Shown piece after piece: positions 34,842 through 45,274 of a stretch of DNA of 64,000 nucleotides; position 1 is the first letter of the stretch, and every line of letters starts with the position of its first letter. This DNA is from Dyadobacter sandarakinus (GTDB taxonomy: Bacteria > Bacteroidota > Bacteroidia > Cytophagales > Spirosomataceae). A program made the position numbers and the translations under genes. The stretch lies in contig NZ_CP056775.1 of the NCBI RefSeq assembly GCF_016894445.1, positions 3,164,001 to 3,228,000 on the forward strand, given 5' to 3'. The notes beneath the pieces are model-generated. The model made no database searches and was not told the DNA's origin. It worked only from the letters and a program-made list of their open reading frames with translations.

Positions 34842-35933
34842 ATGTATACTCGTTTCCGCCTGTTTTTTACTGCATTTATCGCGATAGCCTGCCTTTTCAG
34901 CCCGCTCGCGAAGGCCGCTGAACCAACCCAGCACGAAGCTGAGAAAGTGGAAAGCAGCGTCCATGAGAAGGAGCAAGAAATTGAACATAATCTTGAAGAG
35001 AACGAGCAGAAGTTCAACATCGGTGATATGATCATGCACCACATTGCGGATTCCCATGAGTGGGAGTTTTCACATGGTGCTGTCCTCCCGCTTCCTGTGA
35101 TCCTGTACTCACAAGATCGCGGCCTGGAAGTTTTCTCCTCTTCCAATTTCCACAACGAACACCACGAATACAATGGTTATCACTTGGTACACGGTGATTC
35201 TGAAGTGATTCAGCCGGTAGATGAAAGCCGTAAAGTTTACGACTTTTCCATTACCAAGAATGTGGCGTCCATGCTGCTGAGTGCATTGATCCTGATCCTG
35301 GTATTTACAAGCATCGCAAGCTGGTATAAAAACAACAAGGGTAAGGCGCCGAAAGGATTCCAGTCTGCCATGGAGGTGATCATCCTGTTCATTCGTGATG
35401 AGGTGGTTAAACCGAATGTAGGTCCCAAATACGAGAAATACCTTCCCTACCTGCTGACATTGTTTTTCTTTATTCTGATCAACAATATCCTGGGTCTCCT
35501 TCCGGGGTCAGCCAACCTCACCGGTAATATCGCCGTGACGATGACACTGGCAATACTTACATTTATCATCGTTCACCTGAATGCGAATGGTAACTACTAC
35601 AAGCACTTGCTGAGCCCTCCGGGCGTACCGGCACCGCTGTTGCTGATCATGATTCCGGTTGAGATTGTGGGTGTATTCATGAAGCCGTTTTCACTGATGG
35701 TCCGGTTGTTCGCCAACATTACCGCAGGCCACATTATCCTCCTGAGCTTGTTCGGTCTGATCTTTATCTTTCAAAGCATTTTCATTGCGCCTGTTATTTC
35801 CCTTTTCGCGCTGTTCCTGAACTTTATCGAGATCATGGTAGCGTTTATCCAGGCATTTATCTTTACCCTGTTGTCGTCCATGTACATCGGCAGCGCCATC
35901 GAAGAGCATGGCCACGCTGATCACGGACATTGA
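34842..35933 (+). CDS. atpB: ATP synthase F0 subunit a
   Basis: Subunit a of the proton channel, about 363 residues. The membrane core begins near residue 140 and contains the essential Arg in LMVRLFANITAGH, with the family blocks FFFILINNILGLLPG and MIPVEIVGVF. Unlike enterobacterial subunit a (about 270 residues) it has a long N-terminal part: a cleavable-looking signal peptide (MYTRFRLFFTAFIAIACLF, to about residue 25) and about 100 polar residues rich in Glu and His. The frame is open from 34734, inside the preceding gene; I chose the ATG at 34842 because it begins the signal peptide. Confidence 0.95.
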   Translation: MYTRFRLFFTAFIAIACLFSPLAKAAEPTQHEAEKVESSVHEKEQEIEHNLEENEQKFNIGDMIMHHIADSHEWEFSHGAVLPLPVILYSQDRGLEVFSSSNFHNEHHEYNGYHLVHGDSEVIQPVDESRKVYDFSITKNVASMLLSALILILVFTSIASWYKNNKGKAPKGFQSAMEVIILFIRDEVVKPNVGPKYEKYLPYLLTLFFFILINNILGLLPGSANLTGNIAVTMTLAILTFIIVHLNANGNYYKHLLSPPGVPAPLLLIMIPVEIVGVFMKPFSLMVRLFANITAGHIILLSLFGLIFIFQSIFIAPVISLFALFLNFIEIMVAFIQAFIFTLLSSMYIGSAIEEHGHADHGH

Positions 35934-35965
35934 TCTGAATCTCTTTTTTATTAATTATATTTTAA

Positions 35966-36241
<276 letters not shown>

Positions 36242-36310
36242 CAAAAAATCTGCGGGAAGACGATCCCTGCCTGTTTTCACATTAGGTAAAAACTGGTAAA
36301 GAAATTGAGC

Positions 36311-36338
36311 GTGGAAGCATTAGGCTTCCACACTTTTT
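36311..36338 (+). terminator. Hairpin with T-run between atpE and atpF
   Basis: An 8-bp perfect stem (36311-36318 with 36324-36331), a 5-base loop, then ACTTTTT. It could be a partial terminator or an RNA-stability hairpin that leaves more atpE message than atpF message, as subunit c is needed in more copies. Confidence 0.55.
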
Positions 36339-36392
36339 AGTAAAAAAAGAGACAGTTACTACGAACAGTTTAACTCAAAACATTTACAAAAC

Positions 36393-36887
36393 ATGTCATT
36401 GCTAACCCCCAACCCCGGACTTATTTTCTGGATGATTGTGGTCTTTTTACTGGTTGTTTTCATCCTGGCCAAATTTGCATGGAAGCCGATTATCAAAGGA
36501 TTGAAAGACCGTGAGAATGAAATTCAGGGTGCGCTGGACCTTGCTGAAAGGACACGTGCCGAGATGATTCAGCTTAAATCCGACAATGAAAAACTGATCG
36601 CAGAAGCGAATGCTGTACGTGACCGCATTTTGCGCGATGCCAAAGAGGCAGCCGACCGCAACATTGAAGAGTCAAAAGAAAAGGCTGCTGTCGAGGGACA
36701 AAGAATCATTGATGCAGCCCGTGAAACAATCCGTAACGAGCAGCAGACTGCAGTTGCCAAAATCCGTAAGGAAGTAGCTACCCTGTCGCTGGAAATCGCT
36801 GAAAAAGTATTGCAGCGTGAACTGAAAGACAAGGAAGCACAGGAGCAACTTATCGGCGAACTGGCTTCCACTGCCCGCCTTAACTAA
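36393..36887 (+). CDS. atpF: ATP synthase F0 subunit b
   Basis: A 164-residue peripheral stalk subunit. One membrane helix near the start (PGLIFWMIVVFLLVVFILAKF, about residues 8-28) is followed by a long charged coiled coil with many Ala, Glu, Arg and Lys. The length is usual for subunit b. It follows atpE after 151 bases and precedes atpH after 39 bases. Confidence 0.95.
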   Translation: MSLLTPNPGLIFWMIVVFLLVVFILAKFAWKPIIKGLKDRENEIQGALDLAERTRAEMIQLKSDNEKLIAEANAVRDRILRDAKEAADRNIEESKEKAAVEGQRIIDAARETIRNEQQTAVAKIRKEVATLSLEIAEKVLQRELKDKEAQEQLIGELASTARLN

Positions 36888-36926
36888 GCCGGCTGTACTT
36901 TTTACTCACTTTCAATTTAAGATTCC

Positions 36927-37463
36927 ATGTCAGTAAGTATAGTTGCTTCCAGGTACGCAAAGTCGTTGATCGAGCTGGCCAAAGAACAAAACTCTTTAGA
37001 GGCAGTGTACCAGGATATGCTTTTGTTCAAAGATACAGCCGACAAGAACCGCGGCCTGATGCTTGCGCTGAAAAGCCCAATCGTTCGTCATGAGAAAAAA
37101 CTGGGTATACTCAAATCCCTTTTTGAAGCACGCGTCAATCCCATCACTTACGCGATCTTTACCATTATTACGCGTAAAAACAGGGAGTCGATCCTGGATG
37201 AAATTGCATTGGAGTTCATTAAGAGCTACAACCTTTACAAAGGCATTCAAAATGCCACAGTCGTAAGCTCTACTCCATTGACAGATGAGCTGCGCCAGCG
37301 GATTTCCAACCTTGTATTATCATCTACCGGAAAACAGGTACAACTTTCCGAAAAAGTAGATCCAAGCCTGATCGGCGGCTTTTTGCTGCGCATAGATGAC
37401 CGTCAGATTGACGCATCGCTCCGCAGCAGATTGAACGAACTTAAATTACAGTTAACAAACTGA
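36927..37463 (+). CDS. atpH: ATP synthase F1 subunit delta
   Basis: A 178-residue subunit that links the stator stalk to the catalytic head. The N-terminal part starts VASRYAKSLIELAKEQ and the C-terminal part contains DPSLIGGFLLRIDDRQIDASLRSRLNEL in family order. It is the last ATP synthase gene in the window. A terminator follows at 37485, and no atpA or atpG is next to it. Confidence 0.95.
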   Translation: MSVSIVASRYAKSLIELAKEQNSLEAVYQDMLLFKDTADKNRGLMLALKSPIVRHEKKLGILKSLFEARVNPITYAIFTIITRKNRESILDEIALEFIKSYNLYKGIQNATVVSSTPLTDELRQRISNLVLSSTGKQVQLSEKVDPSLIGGFLLRIDDRQIDASLRSRLNELKLQLTN

Positions 37464-37484
37464 TATTTTTATCTGCATAATTTG

Positions 37485-37518
37485 GAAAGACCCGGCTGCT
37501 ATGCGCCGGGTCTTTTTT
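37485..37518 (+). terminator. Terminator ending the ATP synthase operon
   Basis: An 11-bp stem (37486-37496 with 37505-37515), GC-rich in the middle, followed by a T-run to 37518. It closes the atp operon and faces the convergent isomerase gene. Confidence 0.88.
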
Positions 37519-37522
37519 TATG

Positions 37523-38410
37523 CTATACCTTCATCTTGGCGATATTCTTATAGCTGATTTCAATCGCTTCCAGCGGCGGACGTTTCGCGACGTCCTGCTC
37601 TACGAAAAAGTGCGTCAATCCTGCTGTTTTCCGGGCAGCAAATATTTTTCCAAAGTTAATGGAGCCCGTACCTACTTCAGCAAAGGATTGATCTCCCTTA
37701 TCCATATCCTTCACATGCCATAAAGGGAACCGTCCGGGATATTTTTTGAACAATTCAACCGGATCAAGGCCGGCACGGACAGCCCAGTACAGGTCAAGCT
37801 CCAACTTTACCAGGTTAGGGTCTGTTTGCCCTGCGATGATGTCATAAGGAATTTGACCGTCCAGTTTTTTAAATTCAAAGTCATGGTTGTGGTAGCCAAA
37901 TTGTAGTCCTGCTTTCTTAGCTACTTCTCCCGATTTGTTAAAAAGATCTACGTATTTCTTGTAGTCATCGATGGACTTACGTTCGGTATCTGTGAGATAG
38001 GCACAGTTGACATATTTCTGACCAATTTCTGCCGCGTCGTCCACTGCGCGCTGCCAGTCATTGCTGAGTGTACCTTTTACATCTTTACGCTCCACACCAG
38101 CTCCATAATGCCCGCTTACAGGATCAAGGCCCAAGCCTTTCAGCAAAGCTTTAAACTCCTTCGGTGTTTTTCCGAAAAACTTGCCGTCTGTATAGCCAAA
38201 AAGCTCCACTTCTTTATAGCCGATCTCAGCCACTTTTTTGAGGGTACCTTCCAGATCTTTCGAAAGTTGATCACGAAGGGTATATAACTGCAAACCTACC
38301 TTTGAGGAAGCTTTTACATCCCAATCCAACCGGGACACTGCTGGCGCCATGAGGGCAAAGGCGCTGGCTTTGATGAATGATTTCCGGGAAATCTTTACGC
38401 TGCTTTTCAT
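37523..38410 (-). CDS. Exported sugar phosphate isomerase/epimerase family protein
   Basis: A 295-residue TIM-barrel protein of the xylose isomerase-like superfamily. The N-terminus (KISRKSFIKASAFALMAPAVS) resembles a Tat or Sec signal, with an RK rather than RR pair, so it is probably periplasmic. Candidate metal ligands are Glu in YKEVELFGY, His-Asn-His in FGYHNHDFEF, Glu-Asp in LELDLYW, His in LWHVKDMD and Glu in FVEQD. Such exported isomerases are common in Bacteroidota carbohydrate loci. It is transcribed after the esterase gene at 38441 (30-base gap), likely in one operon. Confidence 0.88.
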   Translation of the reverse strand: MKSSVKISRKSFIKASAFALMAPAVSRLDWDVKASSKVGLQLYTLRDQLSKDLEGTLKKVAEIGYKEVELFGYTDGKFFGKTPKEFKALLKGLGLDPVSGHYGAGVERKDVKGTLSNDWQRAVDDAAEIGQKYVNCAYLTDTERKSIDDYKKYVDLFNKSGEVAKKAGLQFGYHNHDFEFKKLDGQIPYDIIAGQTDPNLVKLELDLYWAVRAGLDPVELFKKYPGRFPLWHVKDMDKGDQSFAEVGTGSINFGKIFAARKTAGLTHFFVEQDVAKRPPLEAIEISYKNIAKMKV

Positions 38411-38440
38411 CTTTATAATTCAGTAATTAGATGGTAAATG

Positions 38441-40117
38441 CTACTTGTTAAAATTAACGGCACCTGATAGCTTCTGCTGAGCCTCGGGAGTTACTTTCCA
38501 TTGTTCCGTAAAATAGCCGTCGGCTACTACATTGGAGGCATTGTCCTTGAAAAGAATATAATCTTTATACCCCGCTAGTTTGCGATGGTTGACCGGCATA
38601 AACGGATAATCATGGCTTTGATCCCCACTCCACCAGGGTAGGCCCGAATTAATCGCCACATAATGCGTACCCACCGGAAACACATAGAAAAGCCCGTAAT
38701 CACCGGCACCGGCATTCAGATGCATAGGCAGCTGAGCGGCATATTTGTTGATCAGCAGGTTATCTTCTTTGGTACCAAACAATATGAGATTACAGCTTTC
38801 CAGATCGCTGGGCCGTACATCTTTGTCTGCGACTACCCTTGGAAAAAACATGACCCTGCCCGGAAACGTACCCCTGTAATAAGCCCAGTCAGCAGCCTGG
38901 CTGGCCGTTGTCATGCGCTTCTTTAATTCTTCGGGCGAGGGATTGCCTGCCGTCCCATATACATAAATGTGCCTGGATGAGAATGCATCGAATATAGGTC
39001 CCTCGGCTCCCTTTTTCTTCACCAATTCTTCCGTAGCAGATACTTTACCAACTCGCCAGGCGCTGCCGGCCTTATTGAATGAAACCGTACTGTCCGTTTT
39101 GGCAGTCAGTGTCGCTCCGTCTACTTTCAATGTAAGTGTTGATCCTGCCTTAAATTTCGGATGTCCTTTCAGGTTTAATGTGAATGCATTCAGGTTTTCA
39201 GAAGTAATCGTAATTATGTTGCCGGATGTGATCCTTGCCTCGATTTTGGCTACTGCACCCTGTACGATTTTATCAAACGTTACCCAGTATGCCTTATTAT
39301 ACTTGTACTGCTTAGCGGAAAAAAATACGCGATCAGGATGCGGATCACGCACGGCATGGCTGAACCACTCAAAGATAAATTCATTATCGTAGGCACTTAC
39401 CCAGCTATCGTGCTTCACATCCACAAACTCCTTATAACTTACCTCAGCACCGATCTGCTGCAAATGCTCCACCCACTTGCGCGTACCTGCAACAGGTACA
39501 ACCGGGTCGGCATCGCCATGAAAAAAGTGGATTGGAAAATTCAATGCATTGGAAGCAAGATCAAAGGTACCTTCTGGTGGTGCCGGACATACCGGCGCGA
39601 TGGCTGCCCAGATATCCGGGCGGGTAAGTCCAATCCACAGGGTACCTCCTCCTCCCATCGACAATCCTGTGAGATAAATCCTGTTTTCATCAATCTGAAA
39701 GCGTTTTTGTACATCGTCGAGTACATCATACACGTCCTGTTCCGGAATGCCCTGGTACCCGATCGTACCGCGCGCAAGCGGTGCGGCTACGATAAAGTCC
39801 ACATCATCCCAGGCCGGAAAGTACCTGGTAGCTTCTACGTCCGTCTCTTCATTCTGGTTACTTTTACCAAACACACGTCGCAGATCAAGCCGGTGATTGG
39901 AGCCTGCTCCATGCAACATGATAACCAGAGGGTACTTTTTATTTTCATCGTAATTTTTGGGGAGATACAGTCCATAAGGCTGATCAGTATCATCAGCATC
40001 CGAAAAGAAGGTCAGTACCTGCGGTCCGGATTTTAGTTTTTGGGCCTGTGAATGCTGCGGCAGAAGTACCAATGCAAACAATAACGTGAACAAGAATCCT
40101 TGTACGAAGTGCTTCAT
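38441..40117 (-). CDS. Secreted alpha/beta hydrolase (PHB depolymerase / S9-like esterase)
   Basis: A 558-residue exported hydrolase. After the signal peptide (about 1-26) comes an alpha/beta-hydrolase domain with oxyanion motif HGAGSN, nucleophile Ser153 in GLSMGG, acid Asp in HGDADPVVP and His in VDVKHDSW. A second part (about 270-558) contains beta-rich segments and no recognised domain. The family includes polyester and feruloyl esterases and prolyl-peptidase-like enzymes; the substrate is open. It is likely co-transcribed with the exported isomerase, suggesting use of an esterified carbohydrate. Confidence 0.85.
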   Translation of the reverse strand: MKHFVQGFLFTLLFALVLLPQHSQAQKLKSGPQVLTFFSDADDTDQPYGLYLPKNYDENKKYPLVIMLHGAGSNHRLDLRRVFGKSNQNEETDVEATRYFPAWDDVDFIVAAPLARGTIGYQGIPEQDVYDVLDDVQKRFQIDENRIYLTGLSMGGGGTLWIGLTRPDIWAAIAPVCPAPPEGTFDLASNALNFPIHFFHGDADPVVPVAGTRKWVEHLQQIGAEVSYKEFVDVKHDSWVSAYDNEFIFEWFSHAVRDPHPDRVFFSAKQYKYNKAYWVTFDKIVQGAVAKIEARITSGNIITITSENLNAFTLNLKGHPKFKAGSTLTLKVDGATLTAKTDSTVSFNKAGSAWRVGKVSATEELVKKKGAEGPIFDAFSSRHIYVYGTAGNPSPEELKKRMTTASQAADWAYYRGTFPGRVMFFPRVVADKDVRPSDLESCNLILFGTKEDNLLINKYAAQLPMHLNAGAGDYGLFYVFPVGTHYVAINSGLPWWSGDQSHDYPFMPVNHRKLAGYKDYILFKDNASNVVADGYFTEQWKVTPEAQQKLSGAVNFNK

Positions 40118-40183
40118 ATTATGAGAATTTTCGAGGGCTAAATATAAAGGAATTCATAAGGAATTACCGGTAAGTTGGAAAAC

Positions 40184-40214
40184 AAAAAGGCAGGTCATGA
40201 TGACCTGCCTTTAA
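40184..40214 (-). terminator. Terminator after clpC
   Basis: A 12-bp perfect stem (40186-40197 with 40201-40212) with a 3-base loop and, read on the minus strand, a T-rich tail. It lies 27 bases past the clpC stop. Confidence 0.8.
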
Positions 40215-40238
40215 TATGTATTCAGAGAAACTGCTCAC

Positions 40239-42782
40239 CTAGTCGGCCAGCTGCTCTTCTTTTTTCCGAACAGTAATTACAAGCTGCTCGCTGTTTTCTT
40301 CATGATCAGCAACCAGTACATCGCCTTCGCGAAGGTCACCTTTCAAAATTTCCTCAGCGACGGGATCTTCCAGGTATTTCTGGATCGCCCTGTTTAAAGG
40401 ACGGGCTCCATACTGGGGATCATATCCTTTGCCTGACAGGAAATCTTTAGCAGCAACGGTCAGCTCGATTTCATATCCCAATCCTTTCACGCGGCTGAAC
40501 AGTTTGCCAAGTGAAATATCAATGATGCGGTGCAGATCTTCACGTTGGAGCGAATTGAATACAATCACATCATCAAGACGGTTGAGGAACTCAGGAGAGA
40601 AAGCCTTCCGCAGTGCACTCTGAATTGTCCCTTTCATGATCTCGTCCTGGTTTTCAGATCTGGCGCGGGTTGAAAAACCAATACCTGATCCAAAATCTTT
40701 CAAGTCACGGGCACCAATGTTGGAGGTCATGATAATGATCGTATTCCGGAAGTCTACGCGACGTCCGAGACCGTCAGTCAAAATACCATCATCCAATACC
40801 TGCAACAGGATATTGAATACATCCGGGTGCGCTTTCTCGATCTCGTCGAGCAGTACTACACTGTATGGTTTTCTTCTGATTTTCTCTGTCAGCTGACCAC
40901 CTTCTTCGTAACCCACATATCCCGGAGGCGCTCCTACCAGACGTGATACACTGAATTTCTCCATGTATTCACTCATGTCAATACGAACCAGCGAATCGTC
41001 TTTATCAAATAGATAAGTTGCCAGTACCTTTGCAAGCTCTGTCTTACCTACCCCGGTTGGTCCAAGGAAAATAAATGAACCAATTGGCTTTTTAGGATCT
41101 TTCAGACCGACACGCGTGCGCTGAATGGCTTTCACCAGCTTCTCGATAGCAGGATCCTGGCCAATTACCTTGTTTTTCAACTCTTCGCCCATGTTCAGCA
41201 GCTTTTTGCCTTCGTCCATGGAAACGTTGGTAACAGGAATGCCTGTCATCATCGCTACTACTTCCGCAACATTCTGCTCTGTTACCGTGTAGCGTTTTTG
41301 CTTGGTTTCTTCTTCCCAGGCTTGTTTTGCACGTTCCAGCTGGTCGATCAGCTTTTTCTCACGATCTCTCAGCTGTGCAGCTTCCTCGTATTTCTGGCTT
41401 TTTACAACCCGGTTTTTCTCCTGCTTGATATTCTCGATCTGCTCTTCAAGCACAAGAATGTCTTCAGGAACCGTAATGTTGCTGATATGCACCCGTGCAC
41501 CTACTTCATCCAGTACGTCAATTGCTTTATCTGGTAAAAACCTGTCGGTAATATACCGTTCCGAAAGTTTCACAGCCGTGCTGATGGATTCCGGTGTATA
41601 GTTTACATGGTGGTGATCTTCATACTTGTCTTTGATGTTCTGAAGAATCTGAACAGTTTCCTCAATGGAAGTTGCATCTACCATGACCATCTGGAACCGG
41701 CGGGCCAGGGCACCGTCTTTCTCGATGTACTGACGGTACTCATCCAGCGTAGTAGCACCAATACATTGAATCTCTCCGCGTGACAATGCAGGCTTGAACA
41801 TGTTAGAAGCATCCAGGGAGCCGGAAGCGCCACCAGCACCTACAATCGTATGCAGCTCATCAATGAAAAGGATCACATCGGGCGACTTTTCAAGCTCGTT
41901 CATTACAGCTTTCATACGCTCTTCAAACTGGCCGCGGTACTTGGTACCTGCTACCAGCGATGCCAGATCCAATGTGACCACACGTTTTCCAAAAAGTACG
42001 CGTGATACCTTTTTCTGAACAATGCGCAGAGCAAGACCTTCTGCAATCGCTGTCTTACCAACACCAGGCTCACCGATCAGGATCGGATTATTTTTCTTAC
42101 GACGGCTCAGGATCTGCGCTACACGCTCAATTTCCTTTTCACGTCCTACGATCGGGTCAAGCTTGCCCATCTCGGCCATTTTGGTAAGATCACGGCCAAA
42201 ATTATCTAAAACCGGTGTACGCGATTTCTCTGCTCCTTTTGATTCCTTTCCGGATGAAGAGCCACTGCCGCCACCTCCAAACATTCCGCCTCTTGCTTCG
42301 TCATCTCCGTCTTCGGTCTCAGGACCCATATGAGGTCTTGATCCGGATGATTGATATTCTAACATCTCTTTAATGACTTCGTAGTTAACATTAAACTTGT
42401 GCAATATCTGCGTTCCTACATTGTCAACATCCCTAAGAATGGACAGCAGCAAATGCTCTGTACCAATGAGGCTGCTTTTAAATATCTTGGCTTCCAGGTA
42501 GGTAATTTTCAGCACTTTTTCAGACTGCCTGGTAAGAGGAATATTCTGCAGATTTTTTACATTGTTGGTAGCTGCACCCTTGGTTGCCTGCTCAATTGTT
42601 TGCCGCACATCGTCCAGCGAAACCCCGAGCTTTTTCAACAACCCAATTGCAACACCATCGCCCTCACGAATCATTCCCAATAACAAGTGCTCTGCTCCAA
42701 TGTAATCATGGCCGAGGCGAAGGGCTTCCTCACGGCTCATTGAAATTACTTCCTTCACTCTATTCGAAAATTTTGCTTCCAT
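40239..42782 (-). CDS. clpC: ClpC, ATP-dependent Clp protease ATP-binding subunit
   Basis: An 847-residue Hsp100 unfoldase. It has a double Clp-N repeat at the start ([28 protein letters not shown] and [11 protein letters not shown]), AAA-1 with Walker [10 protein letters not shown], a central UVR-like coiled segment ([16 protein letters not shown]), and AAA-2 with Walker [10 protein letters not shown]. The IGF loop that docks on ClpP is in [14 protein letters not shown]. It degrades proteins together with ClpP, which is not in this window. The gene has its own terminator. Confidence 0.97.
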   Translation of the reverse strand: MEAKFSNRVKEVISMSREEALRLGHDYIGAEHLLLGMIREGDGVAIGLLKKLGVSLDDVRQTIEQATKGAATNNVKNLQNIPLTRQSEKVLKITYLEAKIFKSSLIGTEHLLLSILRDVDNVGTQILHKFNVNYEVIKEMLEYQSSGSRPHMGPETEDGDDEARGGMFGGGGSGSSSGKESKGAEKSRTPVLDNFGRDLTKMAEMGKLDPIVGREKEIERVAQILSRRKKNNPILIGEPGVGKTAIAEGLALRIVQKKVSRVLFGKRVVTLDLASLVAGTKYRGQFEERMKAVMNELEKSPDVILFIDELHTIVGAGGASGSLDASNMFKPALSRGEIQCIGATTLDEYRQYIEKDGALARRFQMVMVDATSIEETVQILQNIKDKYEDHHHVNYTPESISTAVKLSERYITDRFLPDKAIDVLDEVGARVHISNITVPEDILVLEEQIENIKQEKNRVVKSQKYEEAAQLRDREKKLIDQLERAKQAWEEETKQKRYTVTEQNVAEVVAMMTGIPVTNVSMDEGKKLLNMGEELKNKVIGQDPAIEKLVKAIQRTRVGLKDPKKPIGSFIFLGPTGVGKTELAKVLATYLFDKDDSLVRIDMSEYMEKFSVSRLVGAPPGYVGYEEGGQLTEKIRRKPYSVVLLDEIEKAHPDVFNILLQVLDDGILTDGLGRRVDFRNTIIIMTSNIGARDLKDFGSGIGFSTRARSENQDEIMKGTIQSALRKAFSPEFLNRLDDVIVFNSLQREDLHRIIDISLGKLFSRVKGLGYEIELTVAAKDFLSGKGYDPQYGARPLNRAIQKYLEDPVAEEILKGDLREGDVLVADHEENSEQLVITVRKKEEQLAD

Positions 42783-42842
42783 TATGCAGCAATAAAAGTG
42801 TTATAGTATTGTAAACGCTGAGTGAATCTACTTTGTTCAATT

Positions 42843-43475
42843 TCAGCTCGAAAGCGATTTGCAGGATCTAGACAAAATCAGGCGGGACTCAGGACCCATA
42901 TTAAACAACAAATCAACGATGCTTAAATTACCCACAAAATCATTCCCGAAAGTCTGATAATATGGCTCCGGCTGATAAAAATCAGAAGATTTTGACGCTT
43001 TGCGGTTGTTAATTAGAGATATAGCATTAAAAGTGCCTTTTTCCTCTTCGGAGTAACCTGACAAATTGTACTGAATATCTTTCTTTATTCCTACCAATCT
43101 AAGACAAAATGTCAATAATTCATAATTCAGATCGACCAGAAATGACAACTTTCTTTGAAAAACATCCAGCAATTCAGGCGCATAATATTCGTAAAAAGGC
43201 GACTTCCCATATGCTGATTTGAAGCACCCCAAATGCCGGCGCATCCAATCCTGGCTGTAATCAATTTGTATGTCTCGGGTAAGGCTGGCCGCTTCGTAGC
43301 TTTTGACCGGAACTGTTAAAGTATCAACTTTATTTGCAGTGAGTACACTGCACCGGTTCCGGTAAGTTTGCTTCTGATACTTTTCGTTAACATCAATGTA
43401 AATCCGGTCGGAGGAAAGAATACAGGCAAAATATTCTAGACAAGGAAGATACTGTAACTCTATTTTAACCTCCAC
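42843..43475 (-). CDS. WbqC family protein
   Basis: A 210-residue protein of the WbqC-like family. The start IELQYLPCLEYF, and the blocks YQKQTYRNRCSVLTANKVDTLTVPV and RRHLGCFKSAYGKSPFYEYY, are conserved. WbqC proteins are found in polysaccharide and amino-sugar loci, but the reaction is not well defined. The start is a GTG at 43475, which places the conserved sequence at the N-terminus. It is separated from the YciO-type gene by 136 bases in which I see no gene. Confidence 0.85.
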   Translation of the reverse strand: MEVKIELQYLPCLEYFACILSSDRIYIDVNEKYQKQTYRNRCSVLTANKVDTLTVPVKSYEAASLTRDIQIDYSQDWMRRHLGCFKSAYGKSPFYEYYAPELLDVFQRKLSFLVDLNYELLTFCLRLVGIKKDIQYNLSGYSEEEKGTFNAISLINNRKASKSSDFYQPEPYYQTFGNDFVGNLSIVDLLFNMGPESRLILSRSCKSLSS

Positions 43476-43611
43476 GGATAATCGCGACCACTGATGAACT
43501 CTGCTTTAACCAAATATGGCGAAGCACAGGCACAATGTCAAAAAAATTCTGATAATTATTTTCACTGTTAAAGAATATGCGGCACATGCCTGTACGGGCA
43601 CAATTTAGCGC

Positions 43612-44238
43612 TTACATGAAAATGCTGGCATCGCCCAATCCTTCCCGTATGACCTCAAAAGTATCCTGATCAGCCTGTACAATGGTAGATGGAATGTTAC
43701 CTCCGTAACCGCCGTCCACAACCATGTCTACCTGGTGCTGAAACTTCTCGTAAATGAGCTCAGGATCTGTAGAGTACTCGATAATTTCATCATCGTCTTT
43801 GATGGAGGTAGTCACAATGGGATTACCCAGCTCTTTGACGATCAGGCGGGGAATCATGTTGCCGGGGACCCTGATACCAACTGTTTTTTTATTGGTATTC
43901 AGCAGTTTGGGAACATTGCTGTTGGCTTCCAGAATAAAGGTGTAAGGACCCGGAAGCACTTTTTTCATCGTCTTAAATGCGATGTTTCCCACCTTTGCAA
44001 AATCTGCAATGTGGCTGAGATCGTAGCAGATAAAGGAGAAATCATTTTTTTGAGGCTTGATCCCCTTGATGCGCGCAATCCGTTCCACCGACCGGGTGTT
44101 GTAAATATCACACCCAAGCCCGTAAACAGTATCGGTAGGATAAATGACAAGTCCTCCGTCACGAAGGCAGTCCACTACCTGACGAATACGCCTTTCGTCA
44201 GGATTTTTCGGGTATATCTTTACAAATTCGGCAGCCAT
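43612..44238 (-). CDS. Sua5/YciO/YrdC family protein, YciO clade
   Basis: A 208-residue protein of the family that makes threonylcarbamoyl-AMP for the t6A modification of tRNA. It is closest in pattern to Yci[51 protein letters not shown] and the ending VIREGLGD. YciO-type proteins differ from TsaC in the substrate-binding KxR loop and may have weaker activity in vitro, so it may not be the cell's main t6A enzyme. It is followed upstream by the glycosyltransferase gene on the same strand. Confidence 0.92.
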   Translation of the reverse strand: MAAEFVKIYPKNPDERRIRQVVDCLRDGGLVIYPTDTVYGLGCDIYNTRSVERIARIKGIKPQKNDFSFICYDLSHIADFAKVGNIAFKTMKKVLPGPYTFILEANSNVPKLLNTNKKTVGIRVPGNMIPRLIVKELGNPIVTTSIKDDDEIIEYSTDPELIYEKFQHQVDMVVDGGYGGNIPSTIVQADQDTFEVIREGLGDASIFM

Positions 44239-44269
44239 AATCAGAATTTATCTTTTCAGGAGAACAATC

Positions 44270-45274
44270 CTAAAAGCTAAATCCTTCCTGTCTGAATGCT
44301 TTTTTTAGATTTTTAAGATAAAAACGGTAGGCAAAATTAACCGGCAAATGGAGCCTGCAAAGCAGCACAACGAGGTCCGTCGCCAGTCCCGGATTCTCAA
44401 TAAAGTTGAGCAATTTCCTGAAACGGAGTGCCAGCTCAAACTCCTGTGCATACAAACATTTACGGATGAAAGTACGGATGCGGGCTGCAAGCAAATCAAA
44501 CTCCTCCTGGTCGCGGTTAAGGTCGTAGGCTTTGTTACAGACCGCATAATAAGAGTCGAGCATGCCGCTGCCTTTCTGATAAACGCGGGAAGCCAGTGAC
44601 TTCGGCAGAATTCTTTTCCTGGTCAGGATTTCATCCTGGTAAAAATATTTGAAACGTACGGCCGAGCGTATCCAGAAATCAAAATCTTCAAAGCAAAGTG
44701 ACTCATCATACCCGCCCAGCTGCCGCAAAACGGACGTGCGGATCATCATGGTAGGCGTGCAGATAAAATATCTTTGCAGGATATTTTTGTAAACGTCCCC
44801 TGACGGTACCCTGCGCAATGCACACCCGTTTTTACCCACCGGAAAATGCTTGCGCAGCTCCCTTCCCTCCGCATCCATGTAAGCTGCATTGGAAAAAACC
44901 ACAGCATAGTCGTCGGGCAGGGATTCAAACAATGCGACCTGGTGCGCAATGCGCTCCGGCATCAGTGTGTCGTCGCCGGAAAGATCAATAATATACTTGC
45001 CTCCTGCCAGTGCCAGCCCCTGGTTGAATGCTTTGCAGAGTCCGTAATTACTGTTATTCCTGATCAGTTTGAAGTAGGGCAGAATTTCCTGCTGGCATTC
45101 CAGCACACCCAGCGTATGATCGGTACTTCCATTATCAATAACGATCACCTCGATTTGGCGGTACGTTTGCTGGAAAACCGATATGAGTGCTTCCTGTATG
45201 TATAGTTCATGATTGTAAGCCGTCACAATGACGCTTACCAGCGGCTGCTTATCCTGTTTCATTTTGCTTAGCAA
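44270..45274 (-). CDS. Glycosyltransferase family 2
   Basis: A 334-residue GT-A fold transferase. The N-terminal nucleotide-sugar site is VSVIVTAYNHELYIQEAL, followed by VIVIDNGSTDHT, and the metal-binding acidic motif is DLSGDDTL. The C-terminal third is helical and basic, likely membrane-associated. The sugar and acceptor are unknown; kdsB and wbqC in the same window make a role in surface polysaccharide plausible. The start at 45274 gives MLSKMKQDKQPLVSVIV; the Met at residue 5 is also possible. Confidence 0.92.
   Translation of the reverse strand: MLSKMKQDKQPLVSVIVTAYNHELYIQEALISVFQQTYRQIEVIVIDNGSTDHTLGVLECQQEILPYFKLIRNNSNYGLCKAFNQGLALAGGKYIIDLSGDDTLMPERIAHQVALFESLPDDYAVVFSNAAYMDAEGRELRKHFPVGKNGCALRRVPSGDVYKNILQRYFICTPTMMIRTSVLRQLGGYDESLCFEDFDFWIRSAVRFKYFYQDEILTRKRILPKSLASRVYQKGSGMLDSYYAVCNKAYDLNRDQEEFDLLAARIRTFIRKCLYAQEFELALRFRKLLNFIENPGLATDLVVLLCRLHLPVNFAYRFYLKNLKKAFRQEGFSF

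Noticed and set aside
39338-40036. A 232-residue plus-strand frame opposite the esterase gene
   Set aside because: No domain or signal is visible, while the minus-strand frame has a full alpha/beta-hydrolase triad.
43476-43611. Gap between wbqC and the YciO-type gene, checked for a small RNA or promoter
   Set aside because: No clear hairpin with a T-run, TAnnTTTG box or frame was found.
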